A DNA stretch of 10,956 nt from Blastococcus sp. (GCA_025963345.1 JAOPUS010000154.1:1-10956), one strand, 5' to 3'; counted from the first letter of the stretch, positions 1-6,465 are shown. A program made the numbers and translations. Notes: a model not told the origin generated them from the sequence alone.

Positions 1-355
1 CGTCGGCGGCGGCCGTGACGACCAGCGGGGGCGCCACCGGGTTGCCCGGGCCGTAGACCGGGCTGTACCAGCGCTCCCCGGTCTCCGGGTCGTCGACGGA
101 GGCGATCTCGTGCAGCGTCCGGGTCTCGCCGCGCAGCCGGGCGGCGAGTTCCCGGGCGAGGCCCGCGGCCTCGGCCAGCTCGGGAAGCGGGACCTCGGTG
201 CGGACGGCGGCATCGACCAGGTCGCGCAGCGCGGAGCCGAGCTCCCCGACGGCGTCGCGCCGGACGCCCCGCTCCTCCCGGCTCAGCGGCCCTCCTGCAG
301 GGTCCCGCCGCGAGCTCGCGAGCGGTGGGGGGAAGGAGGGTCCCTTCTCAGCCAC
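1..355 (-). CDS. PaaI-like hotdog thioesterase, N-terminal part (runs off the window)
   Basis: The reading frame continues past position 1, so only about 118 N-terminal residues are visible. The recognisable part has a helical stretch, then ETRTLHEIASVDDPETGERW and YSPVYGPGNPVAPPL. An N-P-V-x-G-P-x-N-P-x-A-P-P pattern leading into the core is what I know from actinobacterial PaaI-family acyl-CoA thioesterases; the hotdog core itself lies outside the window. It follows the acyl-CoA dehydrogenase on the same strand, so the likely job is hydrolysing an acyl-CoA in the same catabolic unit (inference). The start is uncertain. The only standard start codon in frame is GTG at 353-355, overlapping the dehydrogenase stop by 8 bases. 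It makes the first 23 codons read through a palindrome. The alternative is a CTG at 284-286, preceded by AGGAGG four bases upstream. Family call fairly sure, start unsure. Confidence 0.65.
   Translation of the reverse strand, partial: MAEKGPSFPPPLASSRRDPAGGPLSREERGVRRDAVGELGSALRDLVDAAVRTEVPLPELAEAAGLARELAARLRGETRTLHEIASVDDPETGERWYSPVYGPGNPVAPPLVVTAAAD
290..340. repeat. nested GC-rich palindrome at the gene junction
   Basis: The arms CCCTCCT (290-296) and AGGAGGG (334-340) are inverted copies. The perfect 12-base palindrome CGCGAGCTCGCG (309-320) shares their centre, and CCCGC/GCGG segments lie between. Together they could fold into one interrupted hairpin of about 50 nt. It lies directly after the acyl-CoA dehydrogenase stop and at the start of the thioesterase. 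It could be a dispersed palindromic element, an mRNA processing or attenuation structure, or a weak terminator. Whether it is repeated in the genome cannot be seen here. Confidence 0.6.
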
Positions 356-1502
356 GCGCCATGCCGGCCTCGCGCAACAGCGCGCCGCCGATGATCACCC
401 GCTGCACCTCGCTGGTGCCCTCGTAGAGCCGGAAGAGCCGGGCGTCCCGGTAGAACCGCTCGACCGGCGTCGTCCGCAGGTAGCCCATGCCGCCGTGCAC
501 CTGCACCGCACGGTCGACGGCGCGACCGACCATCTCGGTGCAGAAGAGCTTGGCCGACGACGGGCCCACCGAGGTGTCCTCACCGCTGTCGTAGGCGGCC
601 GCGACCTCTCCGACCATGCTGCGGCCGGCCAGGAGCTCGGCGTGCATGTCGGCGAGCATCCCCTGGACCAGCTGGAACCGGCCGATCGGTGCGCCGCCCT
701 GCTTGGCCGTGGCCGCGTACGCGACCGACTCGTCGAGGACCCGCTGGGCCATGCCGACGCACAGGGCCGCGATGTGCAGCCGGCCTCGGGAGAGCACGGT
801 GAGCGCCTTCGAATACCCCCGGCCCTCCTCGCCGATCAGCGCCTCGGCGGGCACCCGCACGTCGTCGAAGAAGACCTCGGCGGTCCAGGCGCCGGCCTGC
901 CCCATCTTCTTGTCCTTGGGGCCGACGCTCACCCCCGGCGTCGACGTCTCGACGATGAAGCTGGAGATCCCGCGGCCGCCGCGCTCGTCGGGGGTGCTGC
1001 GGGCGAAGACGACGAAGAGGTCGGCGATCGGTGCATTGGTGATGTAACGCTTGCTGCCGTTGATAACCCACTCGTCGCCGTCGCGGCGGGCGGTGGTGCG
1101 CAGCCCGGCGGGGTCGGAGCCGGCCTCGGCCTCGGTGAGGGCGAAGGAGCCGATGAGCTCGCCCGCGGCCAACCGGGGCAGGTAGGCCTTCTTCTGCTCG
1201 TCGGTGCCGAACTTGGCGATCACCTGTCCGGCGATGCCGTTGTTGGTGCCGAACAGCGAGCGGAACGCGGGCGTGGTGTAGCCGAACTCGAACGCCAGCT
1301 GGACGTCCTCGCTCATGGTGACCCCGAGGCCGCCGTACTCCTCCGGCAGCGCGTAGCCGAACAGGCCCATCTCGGCGGCCTGGGCGCGTAGCTCGTCCGG
1401 GATGCGGTCCTGGTCCTCGATCTGTTCCTCGCGCGGGATGACCGACTCACGGACCAATGCCCGAACGGCGTCCCTGATCTGGCGGAAGTCTTCAGCGTCC
1501 AC
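348..1502 (-). CDS. Acyl-CoA dehydrogenase
   Basis: This 384-residue protein has the usual length for a soluble FAD-dependent acyl-CoA dehydrogenase, which oxidises acyl-CoA to the 2,3-enoyl-CoA and passes electrons to electron-transfer flavoprotein. Visible in order: helical N-terminal domain (about 1-115); the FAD/substrate motif ALTEAEAGSDPAG (121-133); the middle beta-domain ending near 220; a helical C-terminal domain with QVHGGMGYLRTTPVERFYRDAR (334-355) and RLYEGTSEVQ (358-367). In the latter, Glu361 is at the position of the catalytic base of medium- and short-chain enzymes. The start is GTG at 1500-1502. An ATG at 1508-1510 is out of frame, and no strong ribosome site is seen. Substrate cannot be told from sequence; a straight or branched short-chain acyl-CoA is plausible. 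The downstream thioesterase overlaps or follows closely, suggesting one transcript. Family assignment is secure. Confidence 0.95.
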   Translation of the reverse strand: MDAEDFRQIRDAVRALVRESVIPREEQIEDQDRIPDELRAQAAEMGLFGYALPEEYGGLGVTMSEDVQLAFEFGYTTPAFRSLFGTNNGIAGQVIAKFGTDEQKKAYLPRLAAGELIGSFALTEAEAGSDPAGLRTTARRDGDEWVINGSKRYITNAPIADLFVVFARSTPDERGGRGISSFIVETSTPGVSVGPKDKKMGQAGAWTAEVFFDDVRVPAEALIGEEGRGYSKALTVLSRGRLHIAALCVGMAQRVLDESVAYAATAKQGGAPIGRFQLVQGMLADMHAELLAGRSMVGEVAAAYDSGEDTSVGPSSAKLFCTEMVGRAVDRAVQVHGGMGYLRTTPVERFYRDARLFRLYEGTSEVQRVIIGGALLREAGMARG

Positions 1503-1574
1503 GCCGCCATGGTGACGCCTGCGCGCTGTATGCGCCGCAGCGGGTCCCTCTGCAGAAGGCGGCTCTGCAAGCTT

Positions 1575-1601
1575 AACGGAGTCAAACGATTGCGCTCCGT
1601 T
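1575..1601. promoter_or_regulatory. inverted repeat AACGGAG-N13-CTCCGTT, possible operator
   Basis: Seven-base perfect arms at 1575-1581 and 1595-1601 lie in the 184-base gap between the divergent acyl-CoA dehydrogenase and STAS genes. The region is AT-richer than its surroundings. Spacing and position fit a dimeric repressor site controlling the dehydrogenase, as TetR-family regulators commonly do for acyl-CoA genes in actinobacteria. No such regulator is adjacent, so its binding protein is unknown. Confidence 0.35.
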
Positions 1602-1629
1602 GTGAAAGGTCCTCTGACCGGTTTAGCCT
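1600..1629 (+). promoter_or_regulatory. possible promoter of the STAS gene
   Basis: TTGTGA (1600-1605) and TAGCCT (1624-1629) have an 18-base spacer and lie about 58 bases before the STAS start. They overlap the right arm of the inverted repeat at 1575-1601. The match to a housekeeping sigma factor is only moderate, and actinobacterial promoters are degenerate. Confidence 0.25.
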
Positions 1630-1686
1630 CGATACGCGGTCCCCCGAGTACCGGGTGTCCGGCCACGACGATCGAGCGGAGGCGCT

Positions 1687-2130
1687 GTGCCGCCACTCAA
1701 CGTCGCCCTCGTCCCAGGTCCCGACCAGCTCGTGGTCCGGTTGACCGGGGACGCCGACCTCTCCACCGTGCCGCTGCTGGCCGACGCCCTGACGCGGGGC
1801 GCAGGCCTGGGCAGCCGGCAGGTGGTCGTCGACGTCGCCGGTGCCCACTTCTGGGACTGCTCGGGGCTGCGCACACTGGCCGCGTTCACCGGCGAGCTGG
1901 CGGCGGCCGGGCGCTCCTGCCGGATCGTCGGGGCGCTCGCGGCCACCCGACGGCTGATCGGTCTCGCCGACCTCACCGATCGCCTGGTGCTGGACGGACC
2001 GCTCCCGGCGCGGCCCTCCGCCCCGACCCGACAGGGCGTACCCGTCCGCTGTCCGGTGAGCGGGCATCCCGCGCCCGTGCGCGGCGCGCAGTCGCCGGTC
2101 GCGGCCGGACGACTGACGCGCCACGACTAG
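1687..2130 (+). CDS. STAS-domain protein (anti-sigma factor antagonist-like)
   Basis: 147 residues. Residues about 4-104 form a single STAS domain: VVRLTGDADLSTVPLL (16-31) gives the first strand and the conserved G-D/E-x-D pattern, VVVDVAGAHFWDCSGLRTL (46-64) the core strand and loop, and a SpoIIAA-like helix follows. Such proteins bind anti-sigma kinases and release a sigma factor when unphosphorylated. In Bacillus subtilis SpoIIAA the loop is D57-S58-S59-G60 and Ser58 is phosphorylated. Here the loop is D57-C58-S59-G60, so the phospho-acceptor position is Cys. The last 40 or so residues are Pro/Arg-rich and look disordered. Start is GTG at 1687 with GGAGG four bases upstream. No anti-sigma kinase or sigma gene adjoins it, so the partner is unknown. 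It converges on the next gene with a 3-base gap. Confidence 0.85.
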   Translation: MPPLNVALVPGPDQLVVRLTGDADLSTVPLLADALTRGAGLGSRQVVVDVAGAHFWDCSGLRTLAAFTGELAAAGRSCRIVGALAATRRLIGLADLTDRLVLDGPLPARPSAPTRQGVPVRCPVSGHPAPVRGAQSPVAAGRLTRHD

Positions 2131-2133
2131 GCG

Positions 2134-2988
2134 TCAGGCGAGGGCGTCGAGGCGGGCCATGTCCTCGGCGGACAGCGTGACGGCGGACGCGCCGAGGTTC
2201 TCGGTGAGGTGCTCGACCGACTTGGTCCCCGGGATCGGCAGGACGACCGGGGACTTCTGCAGCAACCAGGCGAGCGCCACCTGGGACGGCGTCGCGCCGA
2301 GCTCGCGGGCGATGTCGGCGACCGGGCTGTCGGGTGCGGCGAGGTCACCGGTGGCGATCGGGAACCACGGGATGAACGCGATGTTCTCGGCCGTGGCGTA
2401 GTCCAGGACGTCCTGGCTCTGCCGGTTCGTCAGGTTGTAGAGGTTCTGGACGCTGACGACGTCGACGATCCCCCGCGCCGCCTTCAGTTCCTCGACCGAG
2501 ACCTCGGAGACGCCGATGTGGCGCACCTTGCCCTGCTCCTGCAGCTCCTTGAACGCACCGAGCTGGTCGGCCAGCGGGACCTCGGGGTCGATGCGGTGCA
2601 GCTGGATGAGGTCGATCCGGTCGAGCTTCAGGTGCCGCAGTGAGAGCTCCACCTGCTGCTTGAGATAGGCGGGGCGGCCCACCGAGACCCACTCCCCCGG
2701 CCCGGTGCGCACCAGGCCGGCCTTCGTCCCGATGACGAGGCCCTCCGGGTACGGGTGCAGCGCCTCGGCGATGATCTGCTCGCTGACGAGGGGGCCGTAG
2801 GAGTCGGCGGTGTCGATGAAGTCGACGCCCTGCTCGACCGCGGCCCGGACGACGCGCACCGCGCCGTCGTGGTCGGCCGGCTCGCCCCAGACACCGGGAC
2901 CGGGCAGCTGCATCGCGCCGTAGCCGAGCCGGTGGACGGGGAGGTCTCCGCCGATGCGGAAGGTGTCAGCGGGTGCGACCGTGGTCAT
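2134..2988 (-). CDS. Aldo/keto reductase, PdxI/YdbC-like
   Basis: 284 residues, a normal length for a single-domain (beta/alpha)8 NADPH-dependent aldo/keto reductase. The catalytic tetrad is complete: Asp59 and Tyr64 (FIDTADSYG, 57-65), Lys89 (GTKAG), His131 (LIQLHRID). The nucleotide-binding end GATPSQVALAWLLQ then IPGTKSVEHLTEN is also present. The N-terminal RLGYGAMQLPGPGVWG (20-35) closely resembles E. coli YdbC (PdxI), an NADPH-dependent pyridoxal reductase, as I recall that sequence. Pyridoxal is therefore a reasonable candidate substrate, but the subfamily also holds uncharacterised reductases. ATG at 2986-2988 was chosen because AGGAGG lies four bases upstream; a longer open frame to 3345 is not supported. 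It is divergent from the phosphatase gene at 3122, with a 133-base gap. Confidence 0.93.
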   Translation of the reverse strand: MTTVAPADTFRIGGDLPVHRLGYGAMQLPGPGVWGEPADHDGAVRVVRAAVEQGVDFIDTADSYGPLVSEQIIAEALHPYPEGLVIGTKAGLVRTGPGEWVSVGRPAYLKQQVELSLRHLKLDRIDLIQLHRIDPEVPLADQLGAFKELQEQGKVRHIGVSEVSVEELKAARGIVDVVSVQNLYNLTNRQSQDVLDYATAENIAFIPWFPIATGDLAAPDSPVADIARELGATPSQVALAWLLQKSPVVLPIPGTKSVEHLTENLGASAVTLSAEDMARLDALA

Positions 2989-3121
2989 GGGTCCTCCTGG
3001 GAAGTCGGCGTGCCCCGGGCGGGATGCTCGCGGGGTGCTCTTCGGCCAGCACGGATCCCCGCGAGGCTCTTCCCGCGGCCCGAAGATGTGACCGGCGACA
3101 CCGATGGAGTCAGGAGCCCCG

Positions 3122-3718
3122 ATGGGCGAAGTGATCGTGGTGCGGCATGGGCAGACCGAGTGGAGCAGGAGCGGACAGCACACCGGCGTCACCGACCTGC
3201 CGCTGCTCCCGGCCGGGGAGGAGGACGCCCGGCGACTGCGGACGGTCCTCGGCCAGCGGCACATCACCCATGCGTTCGTCAGCCCCCTGGTCCGCGCCCG
3301 GCGCACCGCGGAGCTGACCGGGCTCTTCGACGGCGGCATCGACACCCGGATCGAGCCGGATCTGGTCGAGGTCGACTACGGGCGCTACGAGGGGCTGACG
3401 ACGAAGGAGATCAGCGCGCAGCTGGGCCGCTCGTGGTCGCTCTGGCACGACGGCACGGTCCCCGGCGAGACCCCGGGCGAGACCCTCGATCAGGTGGCGC
3501 AGCGGGTCGACCGCGTCCTCGATCGGGCCCGACCGCTGCTCGCCGACGGCGACGTGGCGCTCGTTGCGCACGGGCACGTTCTCCGCGTCCTCACGGCCCG
3601 GTGGTTGGGCCTCGGCCCGGAGAGCGGCGCCCTCTTCCCTCTCGCGACCGGCCGTTACGGCGTCCTCGGCCACGAGCACGAGTGGCAGGCCCTGATCGGC
3701 TGGAACATCGCCTGCTAG
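3122..3718 (+). CDS. Histidine phosphatase family protein, SHB17-like
   Basis: 198 residues. The catalytic pocket of the phosphoglycerate-mutase/histidine-phosphatase superfamily is complete: RHG at 8-10 with nucleophile His9, Arg58 in SPLVRARRTA, the acidic residue Glu83 in VEVDYGRYEG, and the second His150 in VAHGH. Specific stretches resemble yeast sedoheptulose-1,7-bisphosphatase SHB17 as I remember it: RHGQTEWSRSGQHTGVTDLP (8-27), LWHDG then PGET (107-117), and VAHGHVLRVLTARWLGLG (148-165). A sugar-phosphate substrate is more likely than a mutase role, but specificity is inferred. The start is ATG 3122 with AGGAG (3112-3116) five bases upstream; an in-frame ATG at 3104 has no such site. 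It converges on the EAL gene with a 13-base gap and no obvious hairpin. Confidence 0.9.
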   Translation: MGEVIVVRHGQTEWSRSGQHTGVTDLPLLPAGEEDARRLRTVLGQRHITHAFVSPLVRARRTAELTGLFDGGIDTRIEPDLVEVDYGRYEGLTTKEISAQLGRSWSLWHDGTVPGETPGETLDQVAQRVDRVLDRARPLLADGDVALVAHGHVLRVLTARWLGLGPESGALFPLATGRYGVLGHEHEWQALIGWNIAC

Positions 3719-3731
3719 TGCCGGGACGCCG

Positions 3732-4838
3732 TCAGTGCGTGCGTGACCTGGTGACCGGCTGCCAGCGGCCCTCGGGCTCCTCGACCGGTGGCTCGGGGCG
3801 CACCGGGCGGCCGAACAGCCAGCCCTGACCCAGGTCGGCACCGAGCGCGGTGACCTCCTCGGCCAGCCGTTCGGTCTCGACGCCCTCGGCCACGACCACA
3901 GCGCCCAACTGGTGGGCGAGGTCGGTGACCGCCTTCAGCACGGTGCGCGCGCCGTCGTCCGGCAGCTCCTGGACCAGCGCCTTGTCGAGCTTGACCACCT
4001 CCGGCCGAACGGCGGCGAGCAGTGACAGGCTCGACCAGCTGGCGCCCACGTCGTCGAGGGCGACGCGCCAGCCCAGCGAGCGGTAGTGGTCGAGGATCGA
4101 GACGAGGTGGCCCCGGTCGGCGATCGCGTGCGACTCGACCACCTCGAAGACCAGCCGCCCGGGCTCGATGCCGGTCTCGTGGACGACCCGCTCGGTGCTG
4201 GCCAGGCAGACCTGCGGCCGGTAGATAGACGTCGGGTTGAAGTTGATGAACAGGTCGTCGTCCCCGAGCCAGGGCACCGCGCCGGAGATCGCGGACTCGC
4301 GGCCGATCCGGTCCAGCCGGTGCAGCCAACCGGCCTGCTCGGCGACGAAGAAGAGGTCTCCCCCGCCGACCTCGCGGCCGTCGACGACGCCACGCAGCAG
4401 GGCCTCGTGGGCGACGACGGACCGGTCGGCGAGGGACACGATCGGCTGGTAGGCCGACCAGAACTCTGCCTCGGCGAGGACGCCGACCTCGACGGTCACC
4501 CCGCGGCGGGCCAGTTCGACGGCGAGGCTGGGGGCGGTCAGCAGCCGCGCAGTGAGGGCGGCGCCCTCGCCGGGCGGGTCGGTGACCACCCGGAGCGCCT
4601 CGGTCTCGGCGGGGGTGAGCTCGCGGGCCAGGACCTGGAAGAGCCGATCCAGCCGGCGGCCGCCACGGTCGTCGAGGATGTCGAGCAGCTGCGGGGAGCT
4701 GGAGACCGTCAGCCCGAGCGCCTTCGCGATGCGGGCGACGCTCGGCAGGACGTGGCCGATCGAGGTGGCCAGGAGCGCCCGGGTCGCGGGGCCCGGCATC
4801 TCCCAGGCCTGACGGCAGCCACAGACCCCGCCGCACAT
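3732..4838 (-). CDS. EAL-domain protein, probable c-di-GMP phosphodiesterase
   Basis: 368 residues from ATG 4836-4838; an in-frame GTG at 4865 would add nine. The C-terminal two thirds is an EAL domain that hydrolyses c-di-GMP to pGpG. Metal and catalytic motifs are recognisable: HEALLRG (EAL), FINFNPTS (Asn), VFEVVES (Glu), VALDDVGASWSSL (the Asp pair), EVVKLDK (Lys), VVAEGVET (Glu) and GQGWLFGRP. The usual DDFG is DDVG and the usual GYSS is SWSS, so activity is likely but not certain. The first about 120 residues have no membrane segment and look like a cytosolic helical input domain. It begins with a cysteine cluster, CGGVCGCR (residues 2-9), that might bind a metal or sense redox state. 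It is divergent from the TetR gene, sharing a 143-base upstream region. Confidence 0.9.
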   Translation of the reverse strand: MCGGVCGCRQAWEMPGPATRALLATSIGHVLPSVARIAKALGLTVSSSPQLLDILDDRGGRRLDRLFQVLARELTPAETEALRVVTDPPGEGAALTARLLTAPSLAVELARRGVTVEVGVLAEAEFWSAYQPIVSLADRSVVAHEALLRGVVDGREVGGGDLFFVAEQAGWLHRLDRIGRESAISGAVPWLGDDDLFINFNPTSIYRPQVCLASTERVVHETGIEPGRLVFEVVESHAIADRGHLVSILDHYRSLGWRVALDDVGASWSSLSLLAAVRPEVVKLDKALVQELPDDGARTVLKAVTDLAHQLGAVVVAEGVETERLAEEVTALGADLGQGWLFGRPVRPEPPVEEPEGRWQPVTRSRTH

Positions 4839-4936
4839 GGTTCCCACACTCGCAGGATGACTCACCGTTTCTCAGGTTGGTCACAGGCGCGCGGCGGCTC
4901 GTCCGCACTTCCGGGTGACTCGCAGTTCCTTGTGAG

Positions 4937-4961
4937 CGAAGTTCTGGAACGTTCGTATCTT
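4937..4961 (+). promoter_or_regulatory. TetR promoter with a possible autoregulatory operator
   Basis: GTTC-TG-GAAC (4941-4950) is followed without a gap by GTTCG, so GAACGTTC (4947-4954) is itself a perfect palindrome. CGAA (4937-4940) adds an outer half. The cluster abuts TATCTT (4956-4961), a plausible -10 about 20 bases before the TetR ATG. A repressor bound here would cover the promoter, the typical arrangement for TetR self-control, and could also affect the divergent EAL gene. No good -35 is visible. Confidence 0.4.
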
Positions 4962-4981
4962 TAGTGTCTAAGGTTTGCCCC

Positions 4982-5605
4982 ATGGCCGTCCTCACCACGA
5001 CCGATATCCCCCGACCGAGCCGCGGCGGGCGACCCCGTGACCCCAGCCGCGACGGCGTCATCCGGGCCGCGATCCTGCGCCTGCTGGCCGACGTCGGGTA
5101 CGGCGCGCTGACCATGGATGCGGTCGCCTCCGAAGCAGGAGTCGGCAAGGCGACGATCTACCGCCGCTGGCGCACCAAGCAGGATCTCGTCGTCGACACG
5201 ATCTCCGACCTGAACCGGGCCGAGGCCTCGCCGCCGGACACCGGATCGCTCGAGGGTGACCTGCGGGTCATCCTGCAGTCGCTGGTCACCGTCATCAGCG
5301 GGCCGACCGGCGCCGCGACGTTGTCCCTGCTGTCGACGGTGCCGCACCAGCCGGCGCTGGCGCGGGCCTTCCGGAACGGCCCACTGGGCGTCTGGCGCCA
5401 CGCGTTCGAGCAGGTCTGGGCCCGCGCCGAGGGGCGCGGCGAGGTCCGGCCCGGCCTGGCCGGCTCCGTCGTCGCCGAGACCACGAGCGCGCTGCTCGTG
5501 CAGCGCTGGCTGCTCACCGGGGAGACGGTGGACGACGCCTACGCCGACGAGGTGCTCGAGACGGTGATCCTGCCGCTGGTCCGTGCGGCCAGCGTGGCGG
5601 TCTGA
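4982..5605 (+). CDS. TetR/AcrR family transcriptional regulator
   Basis: 207 residues. An arginine-rich N-terminal arm (SRGGRPRDPSRD) leads into the TetR DNA-binding domain, with helix-turn-helix LTMDAVASEAGVGKATIYRRW (about 44-64) followed by KQDLV. The remainder is the helical ligand-binding and dimer domain, too divergent for me to name an effector. ATG 4982 was chosen: AAGG (4970-4973) is eight bases upstream, and the in-frame GTG at 4964 lies only three bases after the apparent -10. The gene is divergent from the EAL phosphodiesterase and preceded by a GTTC/GAAC palindrome cluster. It probably represses itself and perhaps the EAL gene (inference). It ends before a strong shared hairpin. 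Confidence 0.93.
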   Translation: MAVLTTTDIPRPSRGGRPRDPSRDGVIRAAILRLLADVGYGALTMDAVASEAGVGKATIYRRWRTKQDLVVDTISDLNRAEASPPDTGSLEGDLRVILQSLVTVISGPTGAATLSLLSTVPHQPALARAFRNGPLGVWRHAFEQVWARAEGRGEVRPGLAGSVVAETTSALLVQRWLLTGETVDDAYADEVLETVILPLVRAASVAV

Positions 5606-5624
5606 CCCTCGACGCAGCGCGCAT

Positions 5625-5665
5625 CACGAACGCCCGGTCCCGGACTCCGGCACCGGGCGTTCGTG
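5625..5665. terminator. bidirectional hairpin between convergent TetR and DUF427 genes
   Basis: Perfect 14-base arms (5625-5638 and 5652-5665, CACGAACGCCCGGT and its complement) enclose a 13-base loop. The loop can itself pair CCGG (5640-5643) with CCGG (5647-5650), giving an almost continuous 41-nt hairpin. There is no U-tract on either side, as is common for actinobacterial terminators. Its place between two convergent stops supports a two-way terminator. Confidence 0.8.
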
Positions 5666-5670
5666 CGTCC

Positions 5671-5689
5671 CGGCCCGGCCCGGCCCGGC
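5671..5689. repeat. short CGGCC tandem repeat
   Basis: Four near-exact five-base units (CGGCC three times, then CGGC running into the stop codon) abut the 3' end of the DUF427 gene. It is probably a simple-sequence tract with no evident function. Confidence 0.5.
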
Positions 5690-6177
5690 TACCAGCCGAG
5701 CGTGCCGGGCTCGCCCTTGAACGGGCCGGTCACGTCGCCAGTGATCCAGCCGCCGTAGAAGCCACCGGCCTGCGGGCGGGCCGGCTCGCCGTCGACGAGC
5801 GCCCGGTCCACCTTGCCGGGGTAGAACGCGACCGCACGGCGCAGGTGCTCGAAGCCGTGCCTCGGGTCCTCGTAGGACCAGGCCGCCTGCGGCACGCGCT
5901 TCCCGTCGACGACGACATCCCAGTAGGTGGCCGCGCCCTTCCACTCGCACCACGAGCCGCCCTGCGCGCGCTCGAGGGCGCCGTCGGCGACGTCCTCACG
6001 GGGGACGTAGTAGACCGGCGGGTGACTGGTCTCGCAGACCCGGACGGCGCGGACGGTGTCGGCCAGCACGCGGCCGGCCAGCTCGACGACGATGCGCCGT
6101 GGGGTCACCTCGGCCGACGGCGGCCGTGGGTAGTCCCAGACCGACTCCTGGCCGGGACCGACCGGGTCACGCCGCAC
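5689..6177 (-). CDS. DUF427 domain-containing protein
   Basis: 162 residues forming one DUF427 domain, a small beta-rich fold of unknown biochemical role common in actinobacteria and fungi. Family hallmarks run the whole length: SVWDYPRPP (12-20), VLADTVRAVRVCETSHPPVYYVP (38-59 or so), the CEWKG motif (77-81), AAWSYEDP (98-105), AFYPGKVD (117-124), and GGFYGGWITG with GPFKGEPGTLGW at the end. Start is GTG 6175-6177, eight bases after the DUF3618 stop, so the two are probably one transcript with DUF3618 first. No clear ribosome site is visible, which fits translational coupling. Family assignment is secure; function is not known. Confidence 0.93.
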   Translation of the reverse strand: MRRDPVGPGQESVWDYPRPPSAEVTPRRIVVELAGRVLADTVRAVRVCETSHPPVYYVPREDVADGALERAQGGSWCEWKGAATYWDVVVDGKRVPQAAWSYEDPRHGFEHLRRAVAFYPGKVDRALVDGEPARPQAGGFYGGWITGDVTGPFKGEPGTLGW

Positions 6178-6185
6178 GGGCGGAC

Positions 6186-6416
6186 TCAGTCGTTGCGGTG
6201 CCGGATCTTCTGGACGACGGCGAAGGTGATCAGCAGGCTTACCGCGCCCACCGTCGCCATCCCGGCCGAGGTCTGCAGGAATCGCTGGACGGCGTCCCTG
6301 CCCTTGGCCTGCAGGCGCGAGGGGCTCGTCCGGTAGGTCAGCTGGTCCAGGGTGGCGGCCAGCGACTCGCGGGCGGCGTCGATCTCCAGCTGGATCTGTC
6401 GTGGGTCGCGAGGCAC
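6186..6416 (-). CDS. DUF3618 small membrane protein
   Basis: 76 residues. The N-terminal part RDPRQIQLEIDAARESLAAT followed by LDQLTYRTSPSRL is the DUF3618 signature, an amphipathic helix with regularly placed Arg/Glu. A single membrane segment (about 52-68, GMATVGAVSLLITFAVV) and a basic tail KIRHRND follow, so the N-terminus is probably cytosolic. GTG 6414-6416 is preferred because AGG lies eight bases upstream; a TTG at 6438-6440 would add eight residues. As I recall, the mycobacterial homologue Rv2520c lies next to the peroxiredoxin gene bcp; no bcp is seen here. Instead the gene is divergent from a tRNA. Molecular role unknown. Confidence 0.8.
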   Translation of the reverse strand: MPRDPRQIQLEIDAARESLAATLDQLTYRTSPSRLQAKGRDAVQRFLQTSAGMATVGAVSLLITFAVVQKIRHRND

Positions 6417-6465
6417 GGCGTCAGCCTGCCAGACGAACAACAGGTCAGCTCACCCGCGAACCCCG

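Noticed and set aside
198..1391. 397-residue plus-strand open frame
   Set aside because: It is antisense to the acyl-CoA dehydrogenase, whose motifs are unmistakable. The translation is Gly/Ala/Leu/Arg-biased with no domain.
2989..3345. N-terminal extension of the aldo/keto reductase frame
   Set aside because: It overlaps the phosphatase gene. The AGGAGG and ATG at 2986-2988 give the natural start, and the family begins there.
4937..4955. possible LexA (SOS) box
   Set aside because: Actinobacterial boxes need CGAAC-N4-GTTCG. The spacing and left half here do not match.
3715..5148. 477-residue minus-strand open frame
   Set aside because: It is a frame shadow of the EAL gene that also runs antisense through the TetR start; it has no motifs.
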